Assembly (NCBI GenBank): GCA_023442525.1
Contig: JAEZZA010000008.1
Coordinates: 1-17,250, forward strand
Length of the DNA: 17,250 bases
Source of the DNA: Bacteroidota bacterium
GTDB taxonomy: Bacteria > Bacteroidota > Bacteroidia > Bacteroidales > UBA10428
Direction: 5' to 3'
Part shown: positions 7,891 through 16,182 of the stretch, piece after piece
Numbering within the stretch: the stretch's first letter is position 1
How the letters are laid out: the number at the start of each line of letters is the position of its first letter
Notes under the pieces: generated by a model
What the model was told of the DNA's origin: nothing
Databases searched by the model: none
What the model saw: only the letters and a program-made list of their open reading frames with translations
Position numbers and translations under genes: made by a program

Positions 7891-7914
7891 AAAAGCCGCG
7901 AAAGCGGCTTTTTT
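7891..7914. terminator. Bidirectional rho-independent terminator
   Basis: GCCGC (7895-7899), loop GAAA, GCGGC (7904-7908), extended by A-T pairs. Six T follow on the plus strand and nine A precede it (nine T on the minus strand), so it can end both the plus-strand transglutaminase-like transcript (stop at 7885) and the convergent minus-strand lipoprotein transcript (stop at 7930). Confidence 0.88.
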
Positions 7915-7929
7915 CATGATTTCAGTTCT

Positions 7930-8265
7930 TTAATTTGCTTCATCGCAATTCAGATCCTCTATTTCTGCTTCCCACTCTTCCATGTCTTCCTGGATTTCCT
8001 GTCTTTGTTCTGCAGTGTATCCACTGCAATTTGCATAAGGTCTGACTGCATCCACATAATCCTGGCAGGCTTCTTTGTAAGCTATACAATTTTCAGAGGA
8101 AGGATCTGTAATGTATGCCATTGCCGCGTTCGTTAAAGTAGTTAATTCTTCTTCCAATTCAGTTGCCCAGTAAGCTGAACAACGTGCAGGATCTTTAGAT
8201 TCTTTTTTACAGGAGCCTAATCCGAGTACAAGTACAACTGCTAAAAGCGATAAAAAGGTACGCAT
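7930..8265 (-). CDS. Small cysteine-rich lipoprotein, unknown function
   Basis: A 111-residue protein with a clear lipoprotein signal: hydrophobic core LSLLAVVLVLGL, then GSC with lipid-bearing Cys19. The mature part is short, acidic and probably helical, ending in a Glu/Asp-rich stretch. Besides Cys19 it has five cysteines (29, 60, 67, 80, 107), many for so small a protein; disulphides in the periplasm are plausible. I do not recognise a characterised family. It lies 79 nt below the MutS-like gene on the same strand, with no visible terminator between, so it may be read from that transcript or have its own promoter. It shares the bidirectional terminator at 7891-7914. Confidence 0.75.
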   Translation of the reverse strand: MRTFLSLLAVVLVLGLGSCKKESKDPARCSAYWATELEEELTTLTNAAMAYITDPSSENCIAYKEACQDYVDAVRPYANCSGYTAEQRQEIQEDMEEWEAEIEDLNCDEAN

Positions 8266-8344
8266 GTGAATGTTTTTTAGTTAATGGATAATGTTTAATT
8301 GAAATTTGACTACTGATACGTAGAGATTTACATCAGGGTTGCGT

Positions 8345-10123
8345 TTAAAGTTTGATTCCCATCTTCTTCATTAGCAAAGAGGCATTCATGCTGTTGCAGA
8401 TACCCTTGTTCAGTCTGTAATCAAAATACAGTTCCTCACCTTCAATCTTTACATCAAAATGATAATTGTCGATCTTATCCGGAATTTCTTTTGCGAAAGC
8501 TGCCAGTTTCAGATCATGTGTCGCAATAAGGGTTACATTGCCATACTGGTTCAACTGCCTCAATAATGCCACTGATCCGGTATATCTGTCGTTTGAGTTA
8601 GTTCCCCGTAAAATCTCGTCAAGAAGCAAAAGAAGCTGCGAATCCTTTTCAGTGGCCTTAATTATGGATGAAAGCTTTTTTAGTTCGGCATAGAACGACG
8701 AGGTATTATCTTCGAGTGAATCGGAAATCCTCATATTTGAAAATATTCTTACATGCGACACGGTGAACGATTCGGCACATACCGGAGCGCCCGAGAGGGC
8801 AAGTACCGTATTAACCCCGATCATACGCAGAAATGTGCTTTTACCCGACATATTCGATCCGGTTATAATTACTGTTCTCCCTGTTCCTTCAACGCGAATA
8901 TCGTTTAATATCCTTCGGTCGGATGGAATCAGCGGATGACCCGCGTTTTTTGCTTCCAGTTGGAAATATTCCGGAACCACAACCGGCATAGTCCAGTTGG
9001 GATTGTTAAATGCCATATTGGAATACGACGAAATAACCTCGAACTGCGCCATACCTGAGATCCAGGTTTCAATTTCACTCCCATTTGTATGTTTCCATTT
9101 CTCAAGTTCCAGGCAACAGCGGATATCCCAGAAGAAATAAAGATTAAGCGGAATTGAAACCATGACATTCAGGCGTGTGTCCAATCGGTTCACCAGCCTG
9201 GATAATAAACCGATTTCTTTCGAAACATTGATCCGGCCTATGAAAATTTCATGCAACGATTTAAGCAGGGGAGATTCAAAAGACCGGCTGCTTATGTGAT
9301 TTATAATCGAAGAATAAGATTTAAGCATTTCCGAGGTCTTTCCCAGCCGGTTATGTATCCGGCCTATTTTTGCGGCCTGGCTGAAATAATAGATAAAGTT
9401 TATGAGATATACGATAACCAAAAGAGAAAAGGGCAGGCTGAAAATGATTGTAGCAGCGGTTGACAGGATAGCAGACGAGCCCAGAAGAAGAATGATCACA
9501 CGCTGTTTCACGGGTGATTTGAATTCATTTTCGGTTTTTATCCAGCCGGTAATGCCCTTCGGATCATCCAATGCTTCCCTGTTGCCGTATCCGAACGATA
9601 TCAGATCCTGTCTCCATCCGATATCTTCTTTCAGTTCGGTTACTGCCTGCTGTCGCAGGTAAATTTCTTCTTCAGATGCAGGATGCTGAAGCCAGGTTGA
9701 CAGCAGATCCGCAGCGGGTTTACTTGTTGTCCGGTTTATAAACTGATAAAGTGATGCCCGCCCGAACAAATCGAGGTCGAACGAGTTTTCATGGTTTGTA
9801 TTGATGTAGGCAGATCCATCGGGAAATTGATCGAAGCGGCCCGAAATACATTCCAGTTCCCTTTCATTGATGATCTGAAGGTAACGGTAATGATTTCGCA
9901 TCTTTTCCACTCGTGAATGATATATTACAAGCCATCCAAATACAACCATGAAAGCGATAAGGACCGCAAAAGCTGAAATACCGGTAAGAACAAAGAAAAG
10001 TACAAGGCCTGCAAGGAAGGTAATGAGCCGCGAAACCGACAACCGTGCTTCTTTCTTCTGTAATTCGTCTGCCTTGCTTCTGAATTCAGTAATACGATCG
10101 GTATAGAATTGGTGATTGACCAT
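8345..10123 (-). CDS. Membrane-anchored MutS-like ATPase
   Basis: A 592-residue MutS-family protein. The C-terminal ATPase is complete: Walker A GSNMSGKST (422-430), the signature region around SDSLEDNTSSFYAE (467-480), Walker B LLLLDE (to 503) and TLIATHD (531-537). The middle part fits the lever/core helices. There is no room for the N-terminal mismatch-recognition domain with its Phe-x-Glu motif. Instead there are hydrophobic pairs at about 33-67 and 208-247 that look like four membrane segments. Related proteins are common in Bacteroidota and annotated simply as MutS, but a role in mismatch repair is doubtful without the recognition domain and with membrane anchors. The start ATG follows a promoter-like sequence at 10141-10172. 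Confidence 0.85.
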   Translation of the reverse strand: MVNHQFYTDRITEFRSKADELQKKEARLSVSRLITFLAGLVLFFVLTGISAFAVLIAFMVVFGWLVIYHSRVEKMRNHYRYLQIINERELECISGRFDQFPDGSAYINTNHENSFDLDLFGRASLYQFINRTTSKPAADLLSTWLQHPASEEEIYLRQQAVTELKEDIGWRQDLISFGYGNREALDDPKGITGWIKTENEFKSPVKQRVIILLLGSSAILSTAATIIFSLPFSLLVIVYLINFIYYFSQAAKIGRIHNRLGKTSEMLKSYSSIINHISSRSFESPLLKSLHEIFIGRINVSKEIGLLSRLVNRLDTRLNVMVSIPLNLYFFWDIRCCLELEKWKHTNGSEIETWISGMAQFEVISSYSNMAFNNPNWTMPVVVPEYFQLEAKNAGHPLIPSDRRILNDIRVEGTGRTVIITGSNMSGKSTFLRMIGVNTVLALSGAPVCAESFTVSHVRIFSNMRISDSLEDNTSSFYAELKKLSSIIKATEKDSQLLLLLDEILRGTNSNDRYTGSVALLRQLNQYGNVTLIATHDLKLAAFAKEIPDKIDNYHFDVKIEGEELYFDYRLNKGICNSMNASLLMKKMGIKL

Positions 10124-10140
10124 GTTGAAATTTAAGGGCT

Positions 10141-10172
10141 CAAAATTATCAATTCATCAAAGATTTAACACA
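10141..10172 (-). promoter_or_regulatory. Likely promoter of MutS-like gene
   Basis: On the minus strand, TAATTTTG (10141-10148) matches TAnnTTTG exactly and TGTG (10169-10172) approximates the -33 TTTG, with a 20-base spacer. Transcription would start near 10134, giving a leader of only about ten bases before the ATG at 10123. Confidence 0.5.
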
Positions 10173-10203
10173 TTTACGGCCTAGTCTGTAAATTATTATT
10201 TTT

Positions 10204-10211
10204 TACATTTG
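10204..10211 (+). promoter_or_regulatory. Bacteroidota -7 box upstream of leuS
   Basis: TACATTTG is an exact TAnnTTTG match and lies 72 bases before the leuS ATG, implying a leader of about 65 nt. No good -33 TTTG is present at the normal distance (TCTG at 10185-10188 is too close). It diverges from the MutS-like promoter 50-60 bases away. Confidence 0.5.
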
Positions 10212-10230
10212 CGATTTGGCGTAAACGGAC

Positions 10231-10248
10231 TGACAAGTTTGTCATGAC
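10231..10248 (+). promoter_or_regulatory. Overlapping palindromes in the leuS leader
   Basis: TGACAA-GT-TTGTCA (10231-10244) is a perfect inverted repeat, overlapped by the 8-base palindrome GTCATGAC (10241-10248). Both lie between the -7 box and the leuS start, in the predicted leader. A short operator or a small RNA hairpin is possible. There is no T-box-like leader: the region is too short and no terminator precedes leuS. Confidence 0.3.
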
Positions 10249-10283
10249 CATCAGGCTCAGACTAACATTTCACATTATATTCG

Positions 10284-12938
10284 ATGGAATACAATTTTGC
10301 GGTATTAGAGAAAAAGTGGCAGGATTACTGGGAACAGAATAAGACGTTTAAAACCGGGGATGATTTTTCAAAAAAGAAATATTATATCCTTGATATGTTC
10401 CCTTACCCTTCAGGAAGCGGACTTCATGTGGGCCATCCCGAAGGATATACCGCAACCGATATAATTGCACGCTATAAAAGGATGAAAGGTTTTAATGTAC
10501 TGCATCCCATGGGATGGGATTCTTTCGGACTTCCGGCAGAACAGTATGCTATTCAAACCGGAACTCATCCAAGTATAACTACTGAAAAAAACTGCAATAC
10601 ATTCCGGAGACAGATCAAATCACTGGGGCTCGGATACGATTGGGATCGTGAAATAGCTACATCCGATCCTAAGTATTACCGTTGGACCCAATGGATATTT
10701 ATACGGCTTTATAATACCTGGTTTGATGAGAAGCTTCAGAAGGGCCGCCCGGTGTGCGATTTGGAAATTCCTGTTGATATATACAAACAAGGCGAAAAAG
10801 CTATTCGCGAATATATCGACAGTAAACGGCTTGGTTATTATGATAACGCGCAGGTCTGGTGGTGCGAGCATTGCCGTATTGTTTGTGCCAATGAGGAAGT
10901 GCTTACCGACGGTTCACACGAAAAGTGCGGTAACCAGGTAACGCGCAAGAATCTGAAACAATGGATGCTCAGGATACCGCATTATTCCGATCGACTGTTA
11001 AGCGGGTTAGACGGACTCGACTGGCCCGAGGGTGTGAAAGACATGCAGCGGAACTGGATCGGCAAATCGACCGGTGCAGAAGTGGATTTCGAGGTTGAAG
11101 GAATTGGTAAAAAACTCCGTGTTTACACCACACGTCCCGATACTCTTTTTGGCGCCACTTATATGGTAATTGCACCGGAACATAGTATGACGGCTGAAAT
11201 TACCACTGATGGCGAACGTTCGAGAGTAAATGACTACATAAAAGCCGCATCGGTAAAATCGGACCTCGACCGTACCGATCTGGCCAAAGAGAAAACCGGC
11301 GTTTTCACCGGCAGGTATGCTATAAACCCTGTCAATGGGAAAAAGATACCTATTTGGGTGGCAGATTATGTATTGACCGGATATGGAACCGGAGCCATTA
11401 TGGCTGTACCGGCTCATGACACACGCGACTTTGAATTCGCTCAAAAGTTCAGTCTGCCGATTGAATGCATCATGGATCCGGATATCAACGACGAAGAGTT
11501 GAGGAATAAGGTTCTGGCCGGGAAGGAATGCTGGACCGAAGACGGTAAATATATCAATTCGTCGAGTGAGTTGACCGGACTTGATATTAACGGACTGAAC
11601 AAGGAGAACGGAATTAGTAAAGTCATTGCCTGGCTCGAAGAAAAGAAAATTGGAACGGCAAAAGTGAATTATAAACTCCGCGACTGGTTGTTCAGCAGGC
11701 AACGTTACTGGGGAGAGCCTTTCCCTGTTATTCACTGGGAAGACGGTGAGATTGAGATCCTCACCGATGATCAGCTCCCTGTTGAGCTGCCGGAACTGAA
11801 GGTATACCAACCCGGAAGTGATGGTGAATCGCCTCTTGCCAATGCAGGCGACTGGCTGGTTGTGTCAAAAAACGGGAGGAAAGGAAGGCGTGAAACCAAC
11901 ACAATGCCGCAGTGGGCAGGCTCATGCTGGTATTACCTGAGGTTTATTGATCCGCGAAATGACAAAAAGCCGTTTGATTCGGAAAAAGAGCAATACTGGA
12001 TGCCGGTAGATTTATATATCGGCGGAACCGAACATGCCGTTCTTCATTTGTTGTACAGCCGGTTCTGGCATAAGGTTCTTTTTGATCTGGGTATTGTTTC
12101 CACCGATGAGCCGTTCAAAAAACTGTTTAATCAGGGGATGATCCTGGCATTTGCCTATGAAACGGCACAAGGCGCCAAGATTCCTGTCGATCTGGTTGAG
12201 GATCGTGAGGGCAGGTTCTACCATAAAGAATCCGGTGAAGAGCTGAAACAGATTGTTGCCAAGATGTCGAAGTCGCTTAAAAATGTTGTCAATCCTGACG
12301 ATGTCGTAAAGCAATACGGAGCGGATTCGCTGCGTTTATACGAAATGTTTATGGGTCCTCTTGATGTGATCAAACCCTGGGCAGATACCGGTGTGAAGGG
12401 CGTTTACGGATTCCTGAACAGAGTGTGCCGGTTTTTTGGCGACATGCAGAATATTAAAGAGGGAGAAGAAGATCAGGAAGTTCTTAAAAGTCTCCATCAG
12501 ACCATTAAAAAGGTCGGTCAGGATATCGAGAATTTGAGATTCAATACGGCAATATCCCAGATGATGATATTCACCAACCTTTGTATCAAAAAAGGTAAGG
12601 TTAATCGTGATACGGCCGAAAAGTTTATAACCGTACTTTCGCCATTTGCTCCACACCTGGCCGAGGAATTGTGGGAAGTATACGGAAACAAACCCAGCAT
12701 CAGCCTGCAGAATTTTCCGGAACCAAATGAAACCTATCTGATTGAGGATTCGTTTGATTATCCGGTATCTTTCAATGGCAAGCTTCGCTTTAAAATGACT
12801 CTTCCATTATCATTTAATGCCGAAGATGCCACAAAGGCAGTAAAGGAAGATCCGCAATCGCGGAAATGGATTGAAGGAAAGGAAATTAAAAAGATAATTT
12901 TTGTGCCGGGTAAAATTATTAATGTTGTAGTTGCGTAA
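10284..12938 (+). CDS. leuS: Leucyl-tRNA synthetase
   Basis: An 884-residue class I leucyl-tRNA synthetase, which charges tRNA-Leu with leucine in the cytoplasm. The HIGH motif is HVGH at 48-51 after PYPSGSG, and the KMSKS motif is exact at 660-664. A zinc-binding insertion shows CEHC at 194-197 with Cys201 and Cys215 nearby. The CP1 editing domain carries the threonine-rich TRPDTLFG (from about 283) and the GTGAIMAVPAHD segment with its conserved aspartate. The tRNA-binding helical domain and C-terminal end are complete, and length is within the bacterial range. There is no clear Shine-Dalgarno, as usual in Bacteroidota. The M23 peptidase begins four bases after the stop, so the two are probably co-transcribed. 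Confidence 0.98.
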   Translation: MEYNFAVLEKKWQDYWEQNKTFKTGDDFSKKKYYILDMFPYPSGSGLHVGHPEGYTATDIIARYKRMKGFNVLHPMGWDSFGLPAEQYAIQTGTHPSITTEKNCNTFRRQIKSLGLGYDWDREIATSDPKYYRWTQWIFIRLYNTWFDEKLQKGRPVCDLEIPVDIYKQGEKAIREYIDSKRLGYYDNAQVWWCEHCRIVCANEEVLTDGSHEKCGNQVTRKNLKQWMLRIPHYSDRLLSGLDGLDWPEGVKDMQRNWIGKSTGAEVDFEVEGIGKKLRVYTTRPDTLFGATYMVIAPEHSMTAEITTDGERSRVNDYIKAASVKSDLDRTDLAKEKTGVFTGRYAINPVNGKKIPIWVADYVLTGYGTGAIMAVPAHDTRDFEFAQKFSLPIECIMDPDINDEELRNKVLAGKECWTEDGKYINSSSELTGLDINGLNKENGISKVIAWLEEKKIGTAKVNYKLRDWLFSRQRYWGEPFPVIHWEDGEIEILTDDQLPVELPELKVYQPGSDGESPLANAGDWLVVSKNGRKGRRETNTMPQWAGSCWYYLRFIDPRNDKKPFDSEKEQYWMPVDLYIGGTEHAVLHLLYSRFWHKVLFDLGIVSTDEPFKKLFNQGMILAFAYETAQGAKIPVDLVEDREGRFYHKESGEELKQIVAKMSKSLKNVVNPDDVVKQYGADSLRLYEMFMGPLDVIKPWADTGVKGVYGFLNRVCRFFGDMQNIKEGEEDQEVLKSLHQTIKKVGQDIENLRFNTAISQMMIFTNLCIKKGKVNRDTAEKFITVLSPFAPHLAEELWEVYGNKPSISLQNFPEPNETYLIEDSFDYPVSFNGKLRFKMTLPLSFNAEDATKAVKEDPQSRKWIEGKEIKKIIFVPGKIINVVVA

Positions 12939-12942
12939 AAAG

Positions 12943-14283
12943 ATGAAAAGAAAATATGTAAGAAACTCGTTGATTATTCTTGCCGTTCTTTTTAACATGG
13001 GATTGGCATACTGGTATTCATTCCCTAAAAACCGGCAGATTTCTGAAAACCTCTTAAGTGAAACGGATAGTACGCAATCCGTAACCGAAGTAAAGCGATT
13101 ATTTGGTTTGGCGGTAGACTCATTTTATATCGAGACGAATACCGTAAGGAGAAATCAGAACCTGGGAAGCATACTGCAATCGTATTCTATTCCCGAACGG
13201 GCGCTTACACAGCTTATGCTTTATTGCGACAAGATATTTGATGTTCGCAAAATACGGCATGGAAATAATTACACGGCATTCCTGTCGAAAGACTCCCTGG
13301 CAAGACTGGAATACCTGGTTTACGAACATTCACCGGTTCAATACGTCGTTTTCAATTTCAACGACAGTGTTCAGGTATCGTTGAAAGAACGCGAGGTGAC
13401 CACACAAAAGAAAAGAGTATCCGGGTATATTAAAAGTTCATTATGGGAAGCCATAAAGGAAAGCAATATTAATCCACTGGTTGCGATTCAATTGAACGAG
13501 ATGTACGCGTGGACGGTTGATTTTTTCGGACTGCAGAATGGTGATCATTTTTCGGTGGTTTACGACGAATTGTATGTGGATACCGTATCGGTGGGCATTG
13601 GCAAAATTCATATTGCCAGCTTTAATCATGCTGGCAGGGATTTGCTTGCTATACCTTTTGTACAGGATAACGTGGAAACCTATTACGATGCTGAAGGCAA
13701 TAGTTTGAAAAGAGCATTTCTTAAAGCTCCGCTCAAAGCATACCGGATAAGCTCCAAATTTTCGGGCAGTCGCATGCATCCGGTACTAAAGATCAGACGG
13801 CCTCACCACGGAGTTGACTATGCTGCACCTGTAGGTACTCCTGTATATTCCGTAGGTGATGGAAGGGTAATTATGGCCGAGTATCAGAAAGGGGCAGGAA
13901 GGATCATAAAAGTACGCCACAATGGTGTTTATACAACAACATATATGCATCTCAGCAGGTTTGCCGAGGGAGTACGCAACGGCAGTTATGTTCACCAGGG
14001 GGAGGTAATCGGATATGTTGGCAGTACCGGACTTTCAACAGGACCTCATCTCGATTTCAGGGTGAGCATGAACGGGCACCCGATTGATCCGCTTAAGATG
14101 GAATCACCCCCTCAGGAACCTGTTAAGCCTCAAAACAGGGCCGCCTTTGATTCGGTTAAAATGGCTTTATTGTCTTTGCTGAATGGCGCCGAACAAACGA
14201 ATTTTGCCGAACTTGCGGCAAATAATTCTTATATCCCCGAATCGCTTATGTTTAAAGGATTCAATATAATTAGCGAAAACTGA
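12943..14283 (+). CDS. M23-family peptidase, membrane-anchored
   Basis: A 446-residue envelope endopeptidase-like protein of the M23 (LytM) family, which cuts peptidoglycan cross-links. The ATG at 12943 is preferred over an in-frame TTG at 12931 that would overlap leuS. One N-terminal membrane segment (about 8-25) anchors it facing the periplasm. A LysM/OapA-like domain (about 60-115) and a MepM/Csd3-like middle domain (about 160-215) precede the catalytic domain (about 268-380). Zinc-site motifs: His288-x3-Asp292 in HHGVD, His336 in YMH, and His369 in PHLDF. The last motif is normally HxH; here the second His is Asp371. Asp can bind zinc, and I recall similar HLDF forms in Bacteroidota, so activity is possible but unproven. 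A terminator follows. Confidence 0.88.
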   Translation: MKRKYVRNSLIILAVLFNMGLAYWYSFPKNRQISENLLSETDSTQSVTEVKRLFGLAVDSFYIETNTVRRNQNLGSILQSYSIPERALTQLMLYCDKIFDVRKIRHGNNYTAFLSKDSLARLEYLVYEHSPVQYVVFNFNDSVQVSLKEREVTTQKKRVSGYIKSSLWEAIKESNINPLVAIQLNEMYAWTVDFFGLQNGDHFSVVYDELYVDTVSVGIGKIHIASFNHAGRDLLAIPFVQDNVETYYDAEGNSLKRAFLKAPLKAYRISSKFSGSRMHPVLKIRRPHHGVDYAAPVGTPVYSVGDGRVIMAEYQKGAGRIIKVRHNGVYTTTYMHLSRFAEGVRNGSYVHQGEVIGYVGSTGLSTGPHLDFRVSMNGHPIDPLKMESPPQEPVKPQNRAAFDSVKMALLSLLNGAEQTNFAELAANNSYIPESLMFKGFNIISEN

Positions 14284-14302
14284 TAGCTAAAAGATAGATT
14301 TG

Positions 14303-14330
14303 AAAAAGGCCCATTGAAAGGGCCTTTTTT
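14303..14330 (+). terminator. Rho-independent terminator after leuS-M23 unit
   Basis: GGCCC (14308-14312) and GGGCC (14320-14324) form the stem, lengthened by five A-T pairs, with loop ATTGAAA and a final run of six T. It separates the leuS-M23 unit from the TatD-asparaginase unit. Confidence 0.88.
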
Positions 14331-14344
14331 GTTGATTATCTTTG
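14313..14344 (+). promoter_or_regulatory. Promoter of TatD-asparaginase unit overlapping terminator
   Basis: TATCTTTG (14337-14344) matches TAnnTTTG exactly. At a 20-base spacer lies ATTG (14313-14316), three of four bases of the -33 TTTG, which falls in the loop of the upstream terminator. Transcription would begin near 14351, ten bases before the ATG at 14361. Confidence 0.5.
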
Positions 14345-14360
14345 CCGATAAATCGAAGAA

Positions 14361-15131
14361 ATGTCTTTTTTTATAGATACACACGCTCATACATACCTTC
14401 CGGAATTTGACAACGACCGTGAAGAGGTAATCCGAAATTCTGTTCACAATAAAGTTCAGAAGATCCTGATGCCCAATATTGACAGCAGTTCAGTTGATAT
14501 TATGAACCAGGTAGCCCGGCAATTCCCTGGAATATGTTATCCAATGATGGGGTTGCATCCCACATCGGTAAAGGGCAATTACAAAGAGGAATTGGCAGTA
14601 ATTGAGCAGGAATTAAAGAAGCCGCAATATATAGCAGTAGGTGAAACCGGCATTGATCTTTACTGGGATAAGACCTGGATTAAGGAGCAGGAAGAGGCAT
14701 TCAGGACTCAGATTGAATTGTCGCTTTTGCATGATCTGCCGCTGGTAATTCATGCCAGGGAATCGTTCCCTGAGATACTGAATATTCTTACAGATTATAC
14801 CCGTCGCGGTGTCAGAGGCGTATTTCATGCATTTACCGGAGATTCTGAAACAGCTGAAAAAATTATTGACATGGGTTTTTATTTCGGTATCGGGGGAATT
14901 ATTACCTATAGAAAATCCGATTTGCCGGTTACAGTAAGCAACATTCCAATTGAGCGTATTCTTCTTGAAACCGATTCCCCTTATCTTCCGCCGGTACCGT
15001 ACAGGGGAAAAAGAAATGAAAGCAGTTATATACCTGTCATTGCTCAGCATATTCAAAATATAAAAAATCTACCTTTGGATGAAGTGGCAGAAGTGACCAC
15101 AAAGAATGCTCTTGAGCTATTCAGGATGTAA
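14361..15131 (+). CDS. TatD-family metal-dependent hydrolase
   Basis: A 256-residue TatD-family amidohydrolase-fold protein; family members are cytoplasmic metal-dependent 3'-5' DNases thought to take part in DNA repair or turnover. All the family metal ligands are present: DTHAH (Asp6, His8, His10), Glu95 in GETGID, His131 in VIHAR, His156 in FHAFTG and Asp205 in ETDSPYL. Length matches the family. Several paralogues (TatD, YcfH, YjjV) share these motifs, so no gene symbol is given. It ends 13 bases before the asparaginase gene, with no terminator between, which suggests co-transcription. Confidence 0.93.
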   Translation: MSFFIDTHAHTYLPEFDNDREEVIRNSVHNKVQKILMPNIDSSSVDIMNQVARQFPGICYPMMGLHPTSVKGNYKEELAVIEQELKKPQYIAVGETGIDLYWDKTWIKEQEEAFRTQIELSLLHDLPLVIHARESFPEILNILTDYTRRGVRGVFHAFTGDSETAEKIIDMGFYFGIGGIITYRKSDLPVTVSNIPIERILLETDSPYLPPVPYRGKRNESSYIPVIAQHIQNIKNLPLDEVAEVTTKNALELFRM

Positions 15132-15144
15132 CCATAATATCCTT

Positions 15145-16173
15145 ATGTCCAAAACCTCACTACTAATAATCTACACCGGCGGAACCATCGGGATGGTACA
15201 GGACCAGGAGACGGGCGCTCTGAAGCCTTTCCGGTTCGACAGTATCCTGGAGGAAGTCCCCGAGCTGAAGAAATTCGGTTTCAACATCAGTTCCTTCGCA
15301 TTCAACCCGCCACTGGATTCGTCCAATATTAAGCCCGAAGTATGGATTAAAGTAGCTGAACTGATTGAGAAGAATTATGAGAAGTTCGATGGTTTTATCA
15401 TTCTTCATGGAACGGATACCATGGCTTATTCAGCTTCGGCATTGAGCTTCCTGCTTGAAAACCTTTCCAAACCGGTAATTTTCACGGGTTCGCAATTACC
15501 CATCGGATCATTACGGACCGATGGAAAGGAAAACCTGATCTCGTCGGTAGAAATTGCAGCCGCCATGAAAAACGGAGCACCGGTTGTTCCTGAAGTGGCA
15601 ATATACTTTGAGAACCGGCTGTACCGGGGAAACAGAACCACGAAAAACAATACGGAAGACTTCAATGCATTTGTGTCGGGCAATTATCCACCCCTGGCCG
15701 AAAGCGGCGTACATATCCGCTATAATTACAATGACATTCATTACGATAAAAGGAAGCTTCCGCTGATCGTTCATAAGGAGATGAACAGCAACATTGGCAT
15801 TCTCAAATTATTTCCGGGCATAAGCCGGACAATCACCGAGTCCCTGTTCAATATTGCCGGATTAAGAGCTATGATACTGGAGACCTTTGGTGCCGGTAAC
15901 GCTCCGGAAGAGGAATGGTTTCTGAATTGCATCCGCGAAGCGCGCGAAAAGAAAATAATTGTATTCAATGTAACGCAATGCCTGACAGGTAGTGTGGAGA
16001 TGGGTCTATATGAAACCAGCCGTCGCCTGGCAGAGTATGGCGTGATAAGCGGCAGGGATATTACCACCGAAGCAGCCGTAACCAAGTTGATGTATCTTAC
16101 CGGCGTGAGCGACGATTATAAGTGGATCTCAGAATATTCGGGTAAATCTCTGAGAGGGGAGATGACGGAGTAA
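15145..16173 (+). CDS. ansA: Type I (cytoplasmic) L-asparaginase
   Basis: A 342-residue asparaginase, which hydrolyses L-asparagine to aspartate and ammonia. The ATG at 15145 gives the usual start, MSKTSLLIIYTGGTIG; an upstream ATG at 15106 would overlap the TatD gene and add 13 unlikely residues. Active-site motifs are intact: TGGTIG with catalytic Thr14, HGTDT with Thr90 and Asp91, Ser59/Ser60 near PPLDSS, and SLRTDGKENL. No signal peptide is seen, which favours the cytoplasmic AnsA type over the periplasmic type II enzyme. It is probably co-transcribed with the TatD-family gene. It converges on the Gly-X-Y lipoprotein gene, their stop codons only nine bases apart, and no terminator is visible between them. 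Confidence 0.95.
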   Translation: MSKTSLLIIYTGGTIGMVQDQETGALKPFRFDSILEEVPELKKFGFNISSFAFNPPLDSSNIKPEVWIKVAELIEKNYEKFDGFIILHGTDTMAYSASALSFLLENLSKPVIFTGSQLPIGSLRTDGKENLISSVEIAAAMKNGAPVVPEVAIYFENRLYRGNRTTKNNTEDFNAFVSGNYPPLAESGVHIRYNYNDIHYDKRKLPLIVHKEMNSNIGILKLFPGISRTITESLFNIAGLRAMILETFGAGNAPEEEWFLNCIREAREKKIIVFNVTQCLTGSVEMGLYETSRRLAEYGVISGRDITTEAAVTKLMYLTGVSDDYKWISEYSGKSLRGEMTE

Positions 16174-16182
16174 TAACCTGTA

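Noticed and set aside
8345..10123. Defence-system ATPase
   Set aside because: The ATPase motifs fit the MutS family specifically, and no nuclease, methylase or other defence partner lies beside it.
10212..10283. T-box or other riboswitch upstream of leuS
   Set aside because: The predicted leader is only about 65 nt, without a specifier stem, T-box sequence or terminator/antiterminator pair.
11007..11810. 267-residue minus-strand open frame inside leuS
   Set aside because: It lies opposite the editing domain of a clearly intact leuS, has no motif, and is a shadow of biased codon use.
14613..15056. 147-residue minus-strand open frame inside the TatD-family gene
   Set aside because: It is antisense to conserved metal-binding motifs and has no recognisable features.
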